NCBI GenBank assembly: GCA_944371325.1
Contig: CALVXO010000009.1
Span: forward strand, 1 to 56,712
DNA from: an uncultured Bacilli bacterium
GTDB lineage: Bacteria; Bacillota_I; Bacilli_A; RF39; UBA660
Reading direction: 5' to 3'
Length of the DNA stretch: 56,712 bases
The stretch's first letter is position 1. The number at the start of each line of letters is the position of its first letter. The notes beneath the pieces were generated by a model that saw only the letters and a program-made list of their open reading frames with translations, ran no database searches and was not told the origin of the DNA. Both the position numbers and the translations under genes were made by a program. Below, piece by piece: positions 1 to 11,257 of this stretch.

Positions 1-216
1 GATTTTAATGTTGAATACGTTAAAGATGATGATAACATCATAGCCCAGTTGTATTTAGCACCACCATTATCAACTAACGATCTAAAAGAGTTAGAAGAAT
101 TAAGTAGTAAATTAGATTTTTTCTATAATGCTATATCAGATAAAGGAAAAGTTAATCGTAAAAATAGAAACTCATTAATTGAGGTTTTTTTAGTTAATAA
201 AGAAAAAGAAATGTGA
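1..216 (+). CDS. 3' end of an unrecognised protein (partial)
   Basis: An open frame enters from the left edge and stops at TGA 214-216, giving a 71-residue C-terminal fragment that is acidic and lysine-rich (ends NKEKEM). I recognise no domain. It lies 14 bases upstream of the XRE regulator start and on the same strand, so it is probably another gene of the same integrated element and perhaps co-transcribed with it. The start and full size lie outside the window. Confidence 0.55.
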   Translation, partial: DFNVEYVKDDDNIIAQLYLAPPLSTNDLKELEELSSKLDFFYNAISDKGKVNRKNRNSLIEVFLVNKEKEM

Positions 217-230
217 AAGAAGGTGTAGGA

Positions 231-707
231 ATGACTAATATTGGAGATTATATTGCAAAAGCAAGAATAGATAAAGGCTATTCTATGAGAAAACTGGCTA
301 GATTAAGTGGATTAGATAATGCCACAATATCTAAAATAGAATCTGGTAAAATCAAAAATCCGAAATTATCATTAATAAAAACATTATGTAGATATTTAGA
401 TATTGCTTATGAAGATTGTCTTTATGTTATGCAATTAGGTGCAACTTATAATCCTAATAACAATATTTTAATGAATTATTATAATAATATTTCTGATGAT
501 GAATTAAAAAGCACTTATAAAAATATCATAGGTAAAATAAATGAATATGATAAAATTTTATCTTATTTACACCAACAATTTAATCAAACTGATGATAAGA
601 AATTATTGATAGATACAATAAAGTCTTATGAATATGAAAATAGAACTAATAAATATATTAGAAAAATTTTAGAAGAAAAAATACTTAATAAATATTTGAA
701 TAGTTAG
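231..707 (+). CDS. XRE-family (HTH_3) transcriptional regulator
   Basis: 158 residues. The N-terminal ~65 residues form a Cro/CI-type helix-turn-helix: [20 protein letters not shown], then [16 protein letters not shown]. The C-terminal ~90 residues are charged and helical, with no recognisable domain. I use ATG 231, preceded by AAGAAGG; a GTG at 213 in the same frame overlaps the previous stop and has a weaker site. It ends 11 bases before the giant helicase/methylase gene, so it likely heads that operon and may repress the element's genes. Its DNA target and inducer cannot be read from the sequence. Confidence 0.85.
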   Translation: MTNIGDYIAKARIDKGYSMRKLARLSGLDNATISKIESGKIKNPKLSLIKTLCRYLDIAYEDCLYVMQLGATYNPNNNILMNYYNNISDDELKSTYKNIIGKINEYDKILSYLHQQFNQTDDKKLLIDTIKSYEYENRTNKYIRKILEEKILNKYLNS

Positions 708-718
708 GAGGGTTAAAA

Positions 719-3700
719 GTGAATAAAGAGTTTGTAAATGATTTTTTTAATATAAGAGATGAAACTTTAAAAGATATTCAAGATAATTCTTATAATTGGA
801 ATCGCTTTATTATCTACTGGTCTAAAATACTAGATGATTATAGCATTGATAATGTTCTTAACTTATATTCTTATAATTCTAGTGGTAGAGTTTTTAAGAC
901 CTTTGATGATTGGAATAGTGAGGAAATTGGTAGAAGAATAAAACCTAAAAGTAGAGGAATCCCAATAATTGTTAATGATGCAAAAATATATGTATTTGAT
1001 ATTAGACAAACTTATGGTAAAGAATATAGGACTTGGAATTATAATCACTATATTGATAAAGACATTTTAAATTATTATCAAGATAGTTATAATATTGAAA
1101 ATGATGATAGTAAAACATTATATGAAAATTTTTATGATACGTTTTATGAAATATCATTAAATCAAATAATGAATAATTATAAAACAATGTCATCAGATGA
1201 AGTGGAGTTCGTTGCTAAAACAATGACTTCACTTTTTTTAGCGAAATCTAATTTTAATATAAATAATCTTCCAACAGTTTATGAAATGCTGGAAAATATG
1301 GAAACTGATGATATTTTAAAGTGTATGCAGATAGCCAATAAAGAAACTGCAAACATATATAATGATTTTATAGAGAAAACTGATAATCTTATTTCCATAC
1401 AAAATGTTATTCGGGAAAATGTACTTAATCAATTTAAAGAAGATACATTTATAAGTGAAGAACAAAAGCAGAACTTTATATCATCAATAGAACGAAATTC
1501 ATTCTTTAATGGTGAGCATATTGAAAATATCTATAATGGATATGTTACTAGATATGAACGTGCTTTTAAGAAAATGGTAAATAATATTGTAGATGAAATA
1601 ACTACTGAAAGCAATGTAGAAAGTATTAAAGAAACTATAGTTGATGATAGTGAGGAGATTAATACTGATACATCTTCAATAAGTGATGAAGAAAATGTTA
1701 GAGAACAAATGTCATTATTTGCACCTAGAGAAGAAGAACTCGCAAATAAAATATGTGATATTTTCAATTCTTTTGATACAAAATACCAAAATACATTTGA
1801 AATTAATAATGTGGAATTACAAAAGTGGGAACATATTAAAAGTAAAAAGAGAAATTTATCTATTATTTTAACAAGTTCTTTGATAGGAGAGTTTGCAGAT
1901 AGAGATAATAGTTTTACTTATTTTAATAGTGATAAAACTGATGAAATAAAGTTAAATAATAGTATTGCAAATAATTATTTTTTACAAGAATTATATAAAG
2001 ATAAAGATTTTTCAATATCATTTACTCCTAGTATGATTCATATATTTTGGCATAACTTTGATGATAAAACTTTTGATATGAATATTCCTAGTACAAAACT
2101 AGTAGATCAAAGTGAGATAGATAATCAAGAGTTAGAAAAAATTGATGATGAAATATCTGCAATTAATAACGATAAAGAAATTGATTATAAAGTAACAACA
2201 GCTGAAATAATACCTACTCATGATGGTATTAAAACGAATGTTATAGAAAAACATACTTATAATACTGTTGGAGAGGAAATAGAAGAATATCCTAAAGTTA
2301 ATTATCATATTGCTGATGATAAAACTGATACAAGTTTTGGTGCAAAATCGAGATTTGAAGATAATGTAAAAGCAATAGAACTATTAAAAAAGTTAGAAAC
2401 CGAAAATAGGAATGCAACTAAAGAAGAACAAGATGTTTTAGCACGATATGTTGGTTGGGGTGGAATTGCTGATGCTTTTGATGAAAGAAAAGAAAACTGG
2501 AAGAGTGAGAGAGAAAGATTAAAATTACTTTTAAGTGATGAAGAATATAAATCAGCATCTCATTCTACATTATCTTCTTTTTATACTCCAAATGTTGCGA
2601 TAGATGGAATATATAAAGCCTTAAAACAATTTGGTTTTGAAAAAGGTAATATTTTAGAGCCTAGTTGTGGTATTGGAAATTTCTTTGGTAGATTACCTAA
2701 TGAATTTGCAAACTCTAAATTATATGGAATAGAGTTAGATAGTATAAGTGGTAGAATTGCTAAAAAACTTTATCCTAATGCAAAAATAGAAATAAGTGGT
2801 TATGAGGAATCTAAAGTTAGTGATGACTTATTTGATGTGGCAGTTGGCAATGTCCCTTTTGGTAGTAATACAGTTTATGATAGAAGATATAAAGATAAGT
2901 TTTTAATTCATGATTATTTCTTCCAAAAGACATTAGATAAAGTTAGAGATGGAGGAATAATTGCTTTTATAACTACTGATGGAACTCTTGATAAAAAAGA
3001 TACGAAGGTAAGAGAATATATTGCAAAAAGGGCAGAGTTTTTAGGAGCATTAAGATTACCAAATAATATGTTTACAGGTAATGCCAATGCTAAAGTTACA
3101 TCGGATATTATTTTCCTAAAAAAACGTGATGACTTAAAACATGATGTAAGTGATGAAAATTGGATTTATACAAGTGAATATGATGATGGAATAACAATTA
3201 ATAATTATTATATTGATAATCCTGATATGATGCTTGGTAAAATGGAATTACATTCAACTGCTTATGGTTTTGACAATACATTAAGTCCAGTAGATGAAGA
3301 TATTAATGTTTTAATGAATAAAGCATTAGAAAAGTTACCAACTAATAACTATGAACAAACTACTTTTATTCAAAACGAAGATAATGATTACGAGGTACTT
3401 GATGCTGATGATAGTGTTAAGAATAATGCTTTTGTTATTATAAATCATGATGGTAAAGATATAATTTATCAAAGGTCTTTTTCTAGTTTAGTTCCTTATT
3501 CTATTCAAGAGGGAATGGTAGCAAAAAGAATAATTGGTCTTTGTAAAGTAAAGAATGCTTTAAGAGAGGTTTTTGACATACAACTTAATGATGGTAGTGA
3601 TGAAGAATTATCTTTAGCACAAGAAAAATTAAGTAAAGAGTATGATGAATTTTATAAAAAGTATGGCTATATAAACGATAGTGTAAATGCAAGAGCCTTT

Positions 3701-6700
3701 GATAGTGATCCAGATTATTATTTACTTACATCTATTGAAAATAAAATTAGTAAAGATGATGAAGAAAATGATAAACCTAAATATGGAAAAGGAGATGTAT
3801 TTACAAAGAGAACTATCAGAAAAAGTAAAAAGATAACAAGTGCAGAAAATGCTGAAGAAGCATTAAGGTATTCACTTAACAATCGTGGGTGTGTTGATTT
3901 TGAATATATGAAAACATTATATCCAAAAGAGGAAAGTGAAATCATTGATGAACTTGATAATTTAATTTATCAAGATCCTGAAAAGATAAATGATTTTAAT
4001 TATGGTTGGGTAATAGCCAGTGAATATTTAAGTGGTAATGTAAAACAAAAATTAAATTATGCTAAAACAGTTAATGAGGATAATAAGTTTGATAGGAATA
4101 TAGAGGCACTTGAAAGAGTACAACCTAGACCACTTGAATATGATGAAATAAGTATTAAATTAGGCTCTACTTGGATACCAGAAGATGTATATCATGAGTT
4201 TTGCTGTGAACTTTTAGATATTCCTAGTTGGAATAAGAGTCAACTAAAGATTAAATATGCAAAAGAGGTCAATACTTGGTTATTTCAAGCTAGTGGCTTA
4301 TATGGATATGGAGTAAAAAATACAAGCACTTGGGGAACAGATAGAGCAGATGCTTTATCTTTAATTAAAAACTCTTTAAATCTACAAAGTGTAACTGTCT
4401 ATGATAAGTTGGAAGATGAAAGGCGAGTTGTAAATCCAGTAGAAACTGCTAATGCTAGAGAAAAACAAGAGGCAATAAAACAGGAGTTTAAAGAGTGGAT
4501 CTGGAAAGATGAAGATAGAAGAAATAGACTCGTAAAACTATACAATGAACAATTTAATTGTATGAAAGAACGAGAGTATGATGGTAGTCATTTAACTTTT
4601 GATGGTATGAATCCAAATATAGAACTTCGACCACATCAAAAAAATGCAGTTGCTCGTGTTTTATATGGTGGTAATACTTTACTTGCTCATGCAGTTGGTG
4701 CTGGTAAAACTTATGAATGTATTGCTAGTGCAATGGAATTAAAGAGATTAGGTATAGTTAGTAAGCCAATGTTTGTTGTGCCGAATCATTTGTTAGGTCA
4801 ATGGGCTAATGAAATTTTAAAATTATATCCTACTGCAAATATATTAGTTGCAACTCAAAAAGATTTTGAAAAAACAAGAAGAAAAAAACTTATGGGAAAA
4901 ATAGCGACAGGAGAATGGGATGCAGTTTTAATTGCTCACTCTAGTTTTGGTTTAATTCCTATGAGTAAAGAATACGAACAAAAACACATGGAGGAACAAA
5001 TAGAAGAAGTAGTTAATGCAATCGAAAGAATTAAAGAAGAAACAAATGATAGTTTAAGTGTAAAGAAACTAGAACAAATTAAAACTAGCATGGATACCAA
5101 ACTAAAATCGTTAATTGATAGACCAAAAGATGATGTAGTAACATTTGAAGAATTAGGTGTCGATGAATTAATTGTTGATGAGGCACACTTGTTTAAAAAC
5201 TTACCTATGTTTTCTAAAATAAGAAATGTTGCTGGAATAAATAATAGTGAATCTAAAAAAGCAACAGATTTATTTATGAAGATAAGTTATGTATTAGAAA
5301 ATAATGGTGGTAAAGGTGCAGTTTTTGCAACAGGTACTCCTATTTCTAACTCTATGGGTGAATTATTTGTAATGCAAAAATATTTGCAACTTGATAGATT
5401 GCGAGAAATGGGACTTGAACATTTTGATGAGTGGGCATCAACTTTTGGAGAAATTGTTAATAGTTTTGAAATTGCTCCAGATGGTAGTGGTTTTAGAACA
5501 AAAGCAAGATTTGCTCAATTTTTTAATATTCCTGAACTAATGACATTATTTAAAGAAATAGCTGATATTCAAACATCTAAAATGTTGGATTTACCAGTAC
5601 CTAAATTAAAAGGAGGAGATTATAAAACAGTAGTTGCTCCAAAGAGTGAAGAACTTGCTGAATATGTTAATAAATTAGCAGAACGTAGTGAAATTATTAG
5701 GAATGGTTGTGATCCAAGAGAAGATAATATGCTTTTAGTAACTAATGATGGTAGAAAAGCAGCACTCGATTTAAGAATGATAGATTCTAGTATGCCAGAT
5801 TTACCTAATTCAAAAATAAATATGGCAGTAGAAAATATTTATAGAATATGGTTAGAAAACAAAGAGGACAAGTTAACACAACTTGTCTTTTGTGATTTAT
5901 CTACTCCTAAAAATGATGGTTCTTTTAATGTATATGATGATATTAAAAATAAACTTATTGCTAGAGGAGTACCAGCAGATGAAATCGAGTATATTCATAA
6001 TGCAAAAACTAATCCTCAAAAATTAAAACTTTTTGAAGATATGCGAAATGGAACGAAAAGAATTTTGGTAGGATCAACTTCTAAAATGGGAGCAGGAATG
6101 AATGTTCAAGACAAGTTAATTGCTTTACATCATTTAGATTGTCCATGGCGACCATCTGATATTGAACAACGTGAAGGAAGAATTTTAAGACAAGGTAATC
6201 AAAATGATGAAGTAGAAATATATCGTTATGTTACTGAAGGCAGTTTTGATGCTTACTCTTATCAATTAATCCAAACAAAAGCAACTTTCATTAATCAAAT
6301 AATGTCTAATAGTAGTGGTGGTGGAAGAACTGCCGAAGATTTAGATAGAGATACACTTACTTATGCAGAGGTTAAAGCACTTGCTAGTGGTAATCCATTA
6401 ATTCTTGAAAAGTTTAAAGTAGAAAACGAATTAAAACAATTATATTTATCTAAAAGTAGATATGATAAATCACATATTGAACTTGAGGCAAAATATAATA
6501 CTGAATTACCAAGAGAACTAAAATATAAAAAGCAATATTTAAGTGGTCTTGAAGAAGATATAAAAAATGTAAAAGACTTGTCTGCTGATAATTTTGTAAT
6601 TACTATTAGAGATAAAATTTATGATTCTAGAAAAGATGCTAGCACAAAATTTTATGAAAGTTTTTCTCTTTTAAAACCGAGAGAGGAAACTAAACTCGGC

Positions 6701-7066
6701 GAAATAAGTGGTTTTGATATTGTTGGTACTAAAGATGAATTGTGGTATAAGCCAGTTATTTATATAAAAGGTGCAGGAAAATATAAAGTTGAAATTAATA
6801 ATACTGATGAAATAGGTAATATCTTAAAGTTAGAAAATATGCTAAAAAGTTTTGATAATAAAATTGGTACTGTAAAAGACCAAATTGCTTATACCGAAAA
6901 ACAACTTATAGATTGCAAAGAAGAACTTGATAAACCGTTTACACAGCAAGAGAGAATTAGAGAATTGCAAAAAGAGAAAGCAAGAATTGATAGTGAACTT
7001 GATTTAGATAAACAAGAAAACACTAGGAGTGTCGAAAAAACTAATGAAGATGAAATGGAGAGATAG
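719..7066 (+). CDS. Giant SNF2-type helicase / N6-adenine methyltransferase fusion of a mobile element
   Basis: 2115 residues, GTG start with AGGAGG at 707-712. The first ~570 residues are acidic and unassigned. A YVGWGG block (~577) precedes a methyltransferase domain: [11 protein letters not shown] (~645) is the SAM-binding motif I, and VGNVPFG (~710) sits where the catalytic NPPY/NPPF motif is expected. A superfamily 2 helicase follows: [10 protein letters not shown] (Walker A, ~1320), VDEAHLFKN (DEAH, ~1486), TGTPISNS (motif III) and [12 protein letters not shown] (motif VI, ~1818). The last ~200 residues look coiled-coil. Proteins of this kind are commonly carried by conjugative elements of the Tn1549/CTn type in Bacillota and may protect or process transferred DNA; that role is inferred from the family. 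The next gene starts 2 bases after the stop. Confidence 0.85.
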   Translation: MNKEFVNDFFNIRDETLKDIQDNSYNWNRFIIYWSKILDDYSIDNVLNLYSYNSSGRVFKTFDDWNSEEIGRRIKPKSRGIPIIVNDAKIYVFDIRQTYGKEYRTWNYNHYIDKDILNYYQDSYNIENDDSKTLYENFYDTFYEISLNQIMNNYKTMSSDEVEFVAKTMTSLFLAKSNFNINNLPTVYEMLENMETDDILKCMQIANKETANIYNDFIEKTDNLISIQNVIRENVLNQFKEDTFISEEQKQNFISSIERNSFFNGEHIENIYNGYVTRYERAFKKMVNNIVDEITTESNVESIKETIVDDSEEINTDTSSISDEENVREQMSLFAPREEELANKICDIFNSFDTKYQNTFEINNVELQKWEHIKSKKRNLSIILTSSLIGEFADRDNSFTYFNSDKTDEIKLNNSIANNYFLQELYKDKDFSISFTPSMIHIFWHNFDDKTFDMNIPSTKLVDQSEIDNQELEKIDDEISAINNDKEIDYKVTTAEIIPTHDGIKTNVIEKHTYNTVGEEIEEYPKVNYHIADDKTDTSFGAKSRFEDNVKAIELLKKLETENRNATKEEQDVLARYVGWGGIADAFDERKENWKSERERLKLLLSDEEYKSASHSTLSSFYTPNVAIDGIYKALKQFGFEKGNILEPSCGIGNFFGRLPNEFANSKLYGIELDSISGRIAKKLYPNAKIEISGYEESKVSDDLFDVAVGNVPFGSNTVYDRRYKDKFLIHDYFFQKTLDKVRDGGIIAFITTDGTLDKKDTKVREYIAKRAEFLGALRLPNNMFTGNANAKVTSDIIFLKKRDDLKHDVSDENWIYTSEYDDGITINNYYIDNPDMMLGKMELHSTAYGFDNTLSPVDEDINVLMNKALEKLPTNNYEQTTFIQNEDNDYEVLDADDSVKNNAFVIINHDGKDIIYQRSFSSLVPYSIQEGMVAKRIIGLCKVKNALREVFDIQLNDGSDEELSLAQEKLSKEYDEFYKKYGYINDSVNARAFDSDPDYYLLTSIENKISKDDEENDKPKYGKGDVFTKRTIRKSKKITSAENAEEALRYSLNNRGCVDFEYMKTLYPKEESEIIDELDNLIYQDPEKINDFNYGWVIASEYLSGNVKQKLNYAKTVNEDNKFDRNIEALERVQPRPLEYDEISIKLGSTWIPEDVYHEFCCELLDIPSWNKSQLKIKYAKEVNTWLFQASGLYGYGVKNTSTWGTDRADALSLIKNSLNLQSVTVYDKLEDERRVVNPVETANAREKQEAIKQEFKEWIWKDEDRRNRLVKLYNEQFNCMKEREYDGSHLTFDGMNPNIELRPHQKNAVARVLYGGNTLLAHAVGAGKTYECIASAMELKRLGIVSKPMFVVPNHLLGQWANEILKLYPTANILVATQKDFEKTRRKKLMGKIATGEWDAVLIAHSSFGLIPMSKEYEQKHMEEQIEEVVNAIERIKEETNDSLSVKKLEQIKTSMDTKLKSLIDRPKDDVVTFEELGVDELIVDEAHLFKNLPMFSKIRNVAGINNSESKKATDLFMKISYVLENNGGKGAVFATGTPISNSMGELFVMQKYLQLDRLREMGLEHFDEWASTFGEIVNSFEIAPDGSGFRTKARFAQFFNIPELMTLFKEIADIQTSKMLDLPVPKLKGGDYKTVVAPKSEELAEYVNKLAERSEIIRNGCDPREDNMLLVTNDGRKAALDLRMIDSSMPDLPNSKINMAVENIYRIWLENKEDKLTQLVFCDLSTPKNDGSFNVYDDIKNKLIARGVPADEIEYIHNAKTNPQKLKLFEDMRNGTKRILVGSTSKMGAGMNVQDKLIALHHLDCPWRPSDIEQREGRILRQGNQNDEVEIYRYVTEGSFDAYSYQLIQTKATFINQIMSNSSGGGRTAEDLDRDTLTYAEVKALASGNPLILEKFKVENELKQLYLSKSRYDKSHIELEAKYNTELPRELKYKKQYLSGLEEDIKNVKDLSADNFVITIRDKIYDSRKDASTKFYESFSLLKPREETKLGEISGFDIVGTKDELWYKPVIYIKGAGKYKVEINNTDEIGNILKLENMLKSFDNKIGTVKDQIAYTEKQLIDCKEELDKPFTQQERIRELQKEKARIDSELDLDKQENTRSVEKTNEDEMER

Positions 7067-7068
7067 AA

Positions 7069-7629
7069 ATGAATTTAAAAGATGAATTGTCAAAATTTTT
7101 TTCCAATAGTTTTAACAAACGTAAAGCCCCCGAGTATGACAGAATATTATCGTGTAGTTTCAAAGGAGAAGTAAAGGGAGCTTTTATGACAACTGATTGC
7201 ACTACTGTAAAACTTTTACCAAGTAAATGTAAAACAGGATTAATTGATATTGGAGAAATATTAGATGCTGAGTTTGATAATAGTGAATCATATCATCATA
7301 AAGCAATAATATTTTGCGATAAAGATAACGTAGTGTGTGTTTATAATAGCAAAAATGATAGTTATTTTGAAGATGGATATGAGTATTTTGAGCCAGCTGA
7401 ACAAAGATTGTATATTAGATGTAATAGTGATGCTTCTTATGAGGCATTGAAAAACTTTATTAATCAAAGTAGTAAATATCATAATTTTGCCAAATATGAA
7501 TATGAAATTCCTAGAAAGAAAGCATTTGAAAAGATGTTTACTGCAAATGAAAGTGTTATAGATGATATTAAAGATAATGATTTAATGTTAGTAGAAGAAA
7601 GAAATAATCTTGAACAAATGGAAAGATGA
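7069..7629 (+). CDS. Hypothetical mobile-element protein
   Basis: 186 residues, starting 2 bases after the helicase/methylase stop with a GGAGAG site inside that gene's end, so the two are probably translationally coupled. I recognise no domain. The protein looks soluble: an N-terminal segment rich in Lys/Arg (NKRKAPEYDRILSCSF), a central mixed region with several Tyr and Asp, and an acidic C-terminus. There is no signal peptide or membrane segment. Its tight coupling suggests it acts with the helicase/methylase or belongs to the same transfer module; this is inference from position only. Confidence 0.7.
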   Translation: MNLKDELSKFFSNSFNKRKAPEYDRILSCSFKGEVKGAFMTTDCTTVKLLPSKCKTGLIDIGEILDAEFDNSESYHHKAIIFCDKDNVVCVYNSKNDSYFEDGYEYFEPAEQRLYIRCNSDASYEALKNFINQSSKYHNFAKYEYEIPRKKAFEKMFTANESVIDDIKDNDLMLVEERNNLEQMER

Positions 7630-7690
7630 TTTTTTTGTTAAAAATCTCTTGCAAAATTTCTTTTTTTAAGTGATAAATAGAACGAACAAA

Positions 7691-7790
7691 AAGAGCCATT
7701 AAATGTATTTAATTCATTCGCTACTGACTTTAGTATGCTGGCTTAAATAGTTATAAGTATAAAAAATTAAAGTCGCTTAAAATGGCTTTA
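7691..7790. other. Nested inverted repeats, possible structured RNA
   Basis: Between two element genes lies an outer pair AGCCATT (7694-7700) / AATGGCT (7781-7787) and an inner pair GACTTTA (7726-7732) / TAAAGTC (7768-7774), correctly nested. No T-run follows, so it is not an ordinary terminator. It could be a structured leader for the gene at 7837 or a DNA site of the element. Confidence 0.3.
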
Positions 7791-7836
7791 AATTGATTAT
7801 ATAGTATATGCAATATTTAAAGGGAGGATTGATAAT

Positions 7837-8340
7837 ATGTATATTACTAATACAACAGAAGATGTAAGAAAATTAGTTGAGGAATTAGAAGGAAAAAATG
7901 ATATCTGTAAATTAAAATTTCTTATTTATATTTTTAATTTATTAAACAATAATCAGATTAATGATAGGAATGAGCCTAATCCAGATTTACTGGAAGATGA
8001 TAATTTAAAAATATTTAATTTAGAGGCGATTGGGTTTTCACCCAATGCTTGTACGATTTTATTACAATATTTTGCTATGATTTATAATGGTATGTCTAAT
8101 AGTAAAGATGCTTATGAAGATAATGGAACTATTATGGGTATTATGTATAGCAATGAAGATAAAAATATTGCATCACAATTTGAAAAATTGAATTATAATG
8201 AGAAACTAGATGTGTTTAGTGAAATTATTATTAGATATGATAATGAAACTTACTTTGATGAAAAAATTTTAGTTTTGTCATTTGGTACAAAGTTAGATGG
8301 ATTTAATATTGCTAAAATGATTAAAAAATTTAAAAGTTAA
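7837..8340 (+). CDS. Hypothetical mobile-element protein
   Basis: 167 residues, ATG start with a strong site (AAGGGAGG at about 7819-7826). The protein is acidic and appears soluble and mostly helical (VRKLVEELEGKNDICKLKFL near the N-terminus), with no transmembrane segment and no motif I recognise. It stands alone between the helicase/methylase operon and the recombinase unit, with its own leader carrying inverted repeats, so it may be separately regulated cargo. Function unknown. Confidence 0.7.
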   Translation: MYITNTTEDVRKLVEELEGKNDICKLKFLIYIFNLLNNNQINDRNEPNPDLLEDDNLKIFNLEAIGFSPNACTILLQYFAMIYNGMSNSKDAYEDNGTIMGIMYSNEDKNIASQFEKLNYNEKLDVFSEIIIRYDNETYFDEKILVLSFGTKLDGFNIAKMIKKFKS

Positions 8341-8414
8341 TTTTAATTCATAGAATGTTATTTGAAAACTTAATATTTTAGATAGTGTTTTATGATTAAT
8401 TCTATCTTCATTAA

Positions 8415-8469
8415 CAAATATTGAGTTTTTAAATTATTACTGGAACTCAATATTTGAGTTCTTTTTTTC
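8415..8469 (+). terminator. Rho-independent terminator
   Basis: A perfect 13-bp inverted repeat, CAAATATTGAGTT (8415-8427) and AACTCAATATTTG (8444-8456), is followed by a T-run at 8462-8468. It separates the gene at 7837 from the recombinase unit. Confidence 0.7.
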
Positions 8470-8505
8470 ATTTATTCAAATATGTTTAAATGAGGAGGGA
8501 ACACT

Positions 8506-8706
8506 TTGAAGAACGATATTTCCGTTGATATAGCTAAAAAAGAATTACAAAAAGCAATTATCAATGAGCTTTGTAAAAAAGGTGTAATAGATTTTTGTCA
8601 ATGTAATAGTATCGTTAAAAAGTTAGATGAAGATATCATGAAATTTGAAAATAAGTTGGAAAAAAAAGAAGATAATGGGAATATGGTAGTTAAAATTCCA
8701 CTATAA
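8506..8706 (+). CDS. Small recombinase-associated protein
   Basis: 66 residues from a TTG start; GAGGAGGG at 8492-8499 fixes this start. It is predicted helical and highly charged: AKKELQKAIINELCKKG, then a Cys pair (FCQC) and a Lys/Glu-rich tail. It ends 18 bases before the large serine recombinase, and small helical proteins often sit immediately upstream of such recombinases in mobile elements of Bacillota. A role as recombination directionality or accessory factor is possible, but nothing in the sequence proves it. Confidence 0.65.
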   Translation: MKNDISVDIAKKELQKAIINELCKKGVIDFCQCNSIVKKLDEDIMKFENKLEKKEDNGNMVVKIPL

Positions 8707-8724
8707 ATATAAGGAGGAAAAACG

Positions 8725-10440
8725 ATGTTACTGAATTTGTATTCAATAAGAAATATTTTAGCACAGGGGAAAAAGCTTATTGACCTACCACTTCGTGTTA
8801 CATTTTATGCTCGTGTATCAACAGATCGTGATGAACAGTTAAATTCATTAGAAAATCAAGTTATGTATTTTGAAAATTATATTAAATCACAAACAAATTG
8901 GATATTTGTGAATGGTTATGTTGATGAGGGAATAAGTGGTACAAGTGTCAATAAAAGAGATAATTTTTTAAAAATGATAAATGATGCTAAAAAAGGTATG
9001 TTTAATTTAATATTAACAAAAGAAATTTCGAGATTTTCTAGAAATACAGTTGATAGTATTCAGTACACTCAAGAATTGTTATCTTATGGTGTGGGTGTAT
9101 ATTTTTTAAATGATAATATAAATACTTTTGATTCGGATTCAGAGCTTCGTTTAACTATCATGTCCAGCATAGCTCAAGATGAGATTAGAAAATTATCAGA
9201 GAGAGTTAGATTTGGTTATAAAAGAAGTATAGAAAAGGGTATTGTTCCTGGAAATGACAATTTTTATGGTTATAAAAAAAATAAAGGTAAATTAGTGATT
9301 GTAGAAGAAGAGGCAAAACTTATTAGATTAATTTTTAATGAGTATTCAAAAGGAGAAATGGGGACTCAAAGATTGGGTCATTACCTATATAGTGAATATA
9401 ATATTGTTAGCAAGACTGGGAAACCACTTGCTGGAACTGTAATTGGTAGAATAATTAGAAATCCAAAATATAAAGGTTATTTTTGTGCTCATAAAGAAAC
9501 TACAGTTGATTATCATTCAAGAAAAAGAATTAGATTTAAACCTGATGAGTGGATAGTGTATAAAGATAATAAAACGTGTCCACCAATAGTTTCGGAGGAA
9601 CTTTGGGATAAATGTAATAAAATATTAAATAAAAATTCAAAAAATTATCAAACTAAAACTAGAACTAATATGAAATATGCTTTGTCAGGCAAAATAAAAT
9701 GTTATCATGATGGTGCAACATTTATAAAGGGAGCTTACAAAAATAAACGAACAGGTGTTGAAAGTAAATATTGGGGGTGTTCTAATTATAGAAAATATGG
9801 TAAAGAAAAACTTAATGGTTGCAAAACACCAATAATTCATTACGAAGAACTATTAGATATATTTAAAAAGGTAGCGGAAAATATTTTAAACAGTGAAAAT
9901 GATATGATGAAAGAAATATATAGTTTAGTTCGTGAAACTGAAAATAAATCAGATTATTCAAGAGAATTAAATGAATTGGATAAAAAAATTAATGAAATTA
10001 AAAATGCTAGATCAGAATTAATAAATATGAGAGCAAGAAAAGAAATTGAAGGTGATGAGTATAATGAAATGAGAGAAAAATACAATAATGATTTGGTTAT
10101 TTTGGAAAAACAGAAACAAAATTATTTATCAAAAAATACAGAAATTGACTATAAGTCAAATATTAATTCTTTCTTTAAAAAAGTACACGATATAATATTT
10201 GAAGATGATGAGAGTGTATTTAGAATTTTCGGTTCTATAATAGATACCATATTAGTTGAAAGACTCGAATCGGAAGACGATGATAATCATAAAGTAATGT
10301 TACATTTTAAATTAAATATAGTAGGCTACGATAACAGTAGCTTAAATTTAAACGACTTTTTACTGCTTTTTAGTAACAGCGAGGGATGCTGCTGTTGCTT
10401 TAGCAGAAAAAATAGCAGGAACAGAAGAAATGTTTGTTAA
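8725..10440 (+). CDS. Large serine recombinase (integrase) of the element
   Basis: 571 residues, ATG start with AAGGAGG. Domains in order: resolvase catalytic domain (RVTFYARVSTDRDEQ with the nucleophile at Ser32, then KEISRFSRNTVDS), a recombinase domain (residues ~170-300), a zinc-ribbon-like segment (KIKCYHDGATF ... WGCSNYRK ... NGCKT; the first pair reads CxxxD/H rather than CxxC), a coiled-coil (~400-470) and a C-terminal tail. It would integrate and excise the element by cutting attachment sites. It lies at the extreme right end: its last ~19 residues (EGCCCCFSRKNSRNRRNVC) and its stop codon are read out of phase from the interrupted chromosomal carboxypeptidase gene. The C-terminus is therefore chimeric in the integrated form and must differ in the excised circle. 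Confidence 0.93.
   Translation: MLLNLYSIRNILAQGKKLIDLPLRVTFYARVSTDRDEQLNSLENQVMYFENYIKSQTNWIFVNGYVDEGISGTSVNKRDNFLKMINDAKKGMFNLILTKEISRFSRNTVDSIQYTQELLSYGVGVYFLNDNINTFDSDSELRLTIMSSIAQDEIRKLSERVRFGYKRSIEKGIVPGNDNFYGYKKNKGKLVIVEEEAKLIRLIFNEYSKGEMGTQRLGHYLYSEYNIVSKTGKPLAGTVIGRIIRNPKYKGYFCAHKETTVDYHSRKRIRFKPDEWIVYKDNKTCPPIVSEELWDKCNKILNKNSKNYQTKTRTNMKYALSGKIKCYHDGATFIKGAYKNKRTGVESKYWGCSNYRKYGKEKLNGCKTPIIHYEELLDIFKKVAENILNSENDMMKEIYSLVRETENKSDYSRELNELDKKINEIKNARSELINMRARKEIEGDEYNEMREKYNNDLVILEKQKQNYLSKNTEIDYKSNINSFFKKVHDIIFEDDESVFRIFGSIIDTILVERLESEDDDNHKVMLHFKLNIVGYDNSSLNLNDFLLLFSNSEGCCCCFSRKNSRNRRNVC
10370..10395. other. Right attachment-site junction (attR) of the integrated element
   Basis: The conserved carboxypeptidase reading frame (D-A-A-V-A-L-A-E) can be followed only from GAT 10385 rightwards. 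To its left the same frame reads FLVTAR, instead of the SxN residues expected just before Asp. The crossover is therefore within a few bases of GAGGGATGC at 10381-10389. The exact core dinucleotide cannot be set without the left junction. Confidence 0.65.
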
Positions 10441-11167
10441 AATGATGAACGATCGAGCTAAAGAGTTAGGTTTACAAGATACTAATTTTAAAAACTGTCA
10501 TGGATTAGATGAAGCAAATCATTATTCAACTGCTTATGATATGGCAATAATGGCTAAAGAATTAGTTAAACATACTAAAATATTTGAATTTACTTCTATT
10601 TATGAAGATTATTTAAGAAAAGGAACTGATAGATCATTTTGGTTAGTTAATACTAACAAATTAGTTAGATTCTATCCTGGTGTTGATGGCCTTAAAACTG
10701 GTTATACTTCTGAAGCAGGATTTTGTATAACTGCTACTGCAAATATAAATGATATGCGAATAATTACAGTTGTTATGGGTGAACCAGATAGTGATACAAG
10801 AAATAAAGATGTATCAAGTGTATTTGATTATGTATATGCCCAATATGGATTACAAAAAATAGTAGATACTGAAACTGTTTTAGAAGAAGTTAATGTGGAA
10901 AAAGGTAAAGTAGAAAGTATTGGTATAGTTGCTAAGGAAGAGGTAAATGATTTATATAATAAAAATGATGGCACAGGTAATTTTACATATGATGTTGAAA
11001 TAGATAATTTAAAAGCACCATTATCTAAGGGGGATGTGGTTGGTAAACTTACTTTAAAAGAAGATAATAATGTTATTAGAACGATAGATTTAACGGTTAA
11101 AGAAGATGTTAAAAAAGCTAATATATTTGAATTATATTTAAGATATTTAAAACAAATTTTTAATTAA
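10385..11167 (+). pseudogene. 3' part of a D-Ala-D-Ala carboxypeptidase (PBP5 family) split by the element
   Basis: Reading from GAT 10385 gives DAAVALAEKIAGTEEMFVKM, which matches the region right after the SxN active-site motif of DacA/DacF-type D-alanyl-D-alanine carboxypeptidases. The KTG triad follows (GVDGLKTGYTSEAGFC), then the all-beta C-terminal domain and a terminal amphipathic helix (IFELYLRYLKQIF) of the membrane-anchoring kind. The Ser-x-x-Lys nucleophile and SxN motifs must lie in the 5' half, left of the element and outside this window. An internal ATG at 10430 opens a 245-residue frame, but without the nucleophile it cannot be a carboxypeptidase. The gene would be restored by precise excision. 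Confidence 0.85.
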
Positions 11168-11257
11168 AATACTTCAAAATTATTGATTACAAAACATTTG
11201 TTTGATATAATTATATTATCTACTAATATAATTATTTAAGCAAAGGAGGAATCAATT

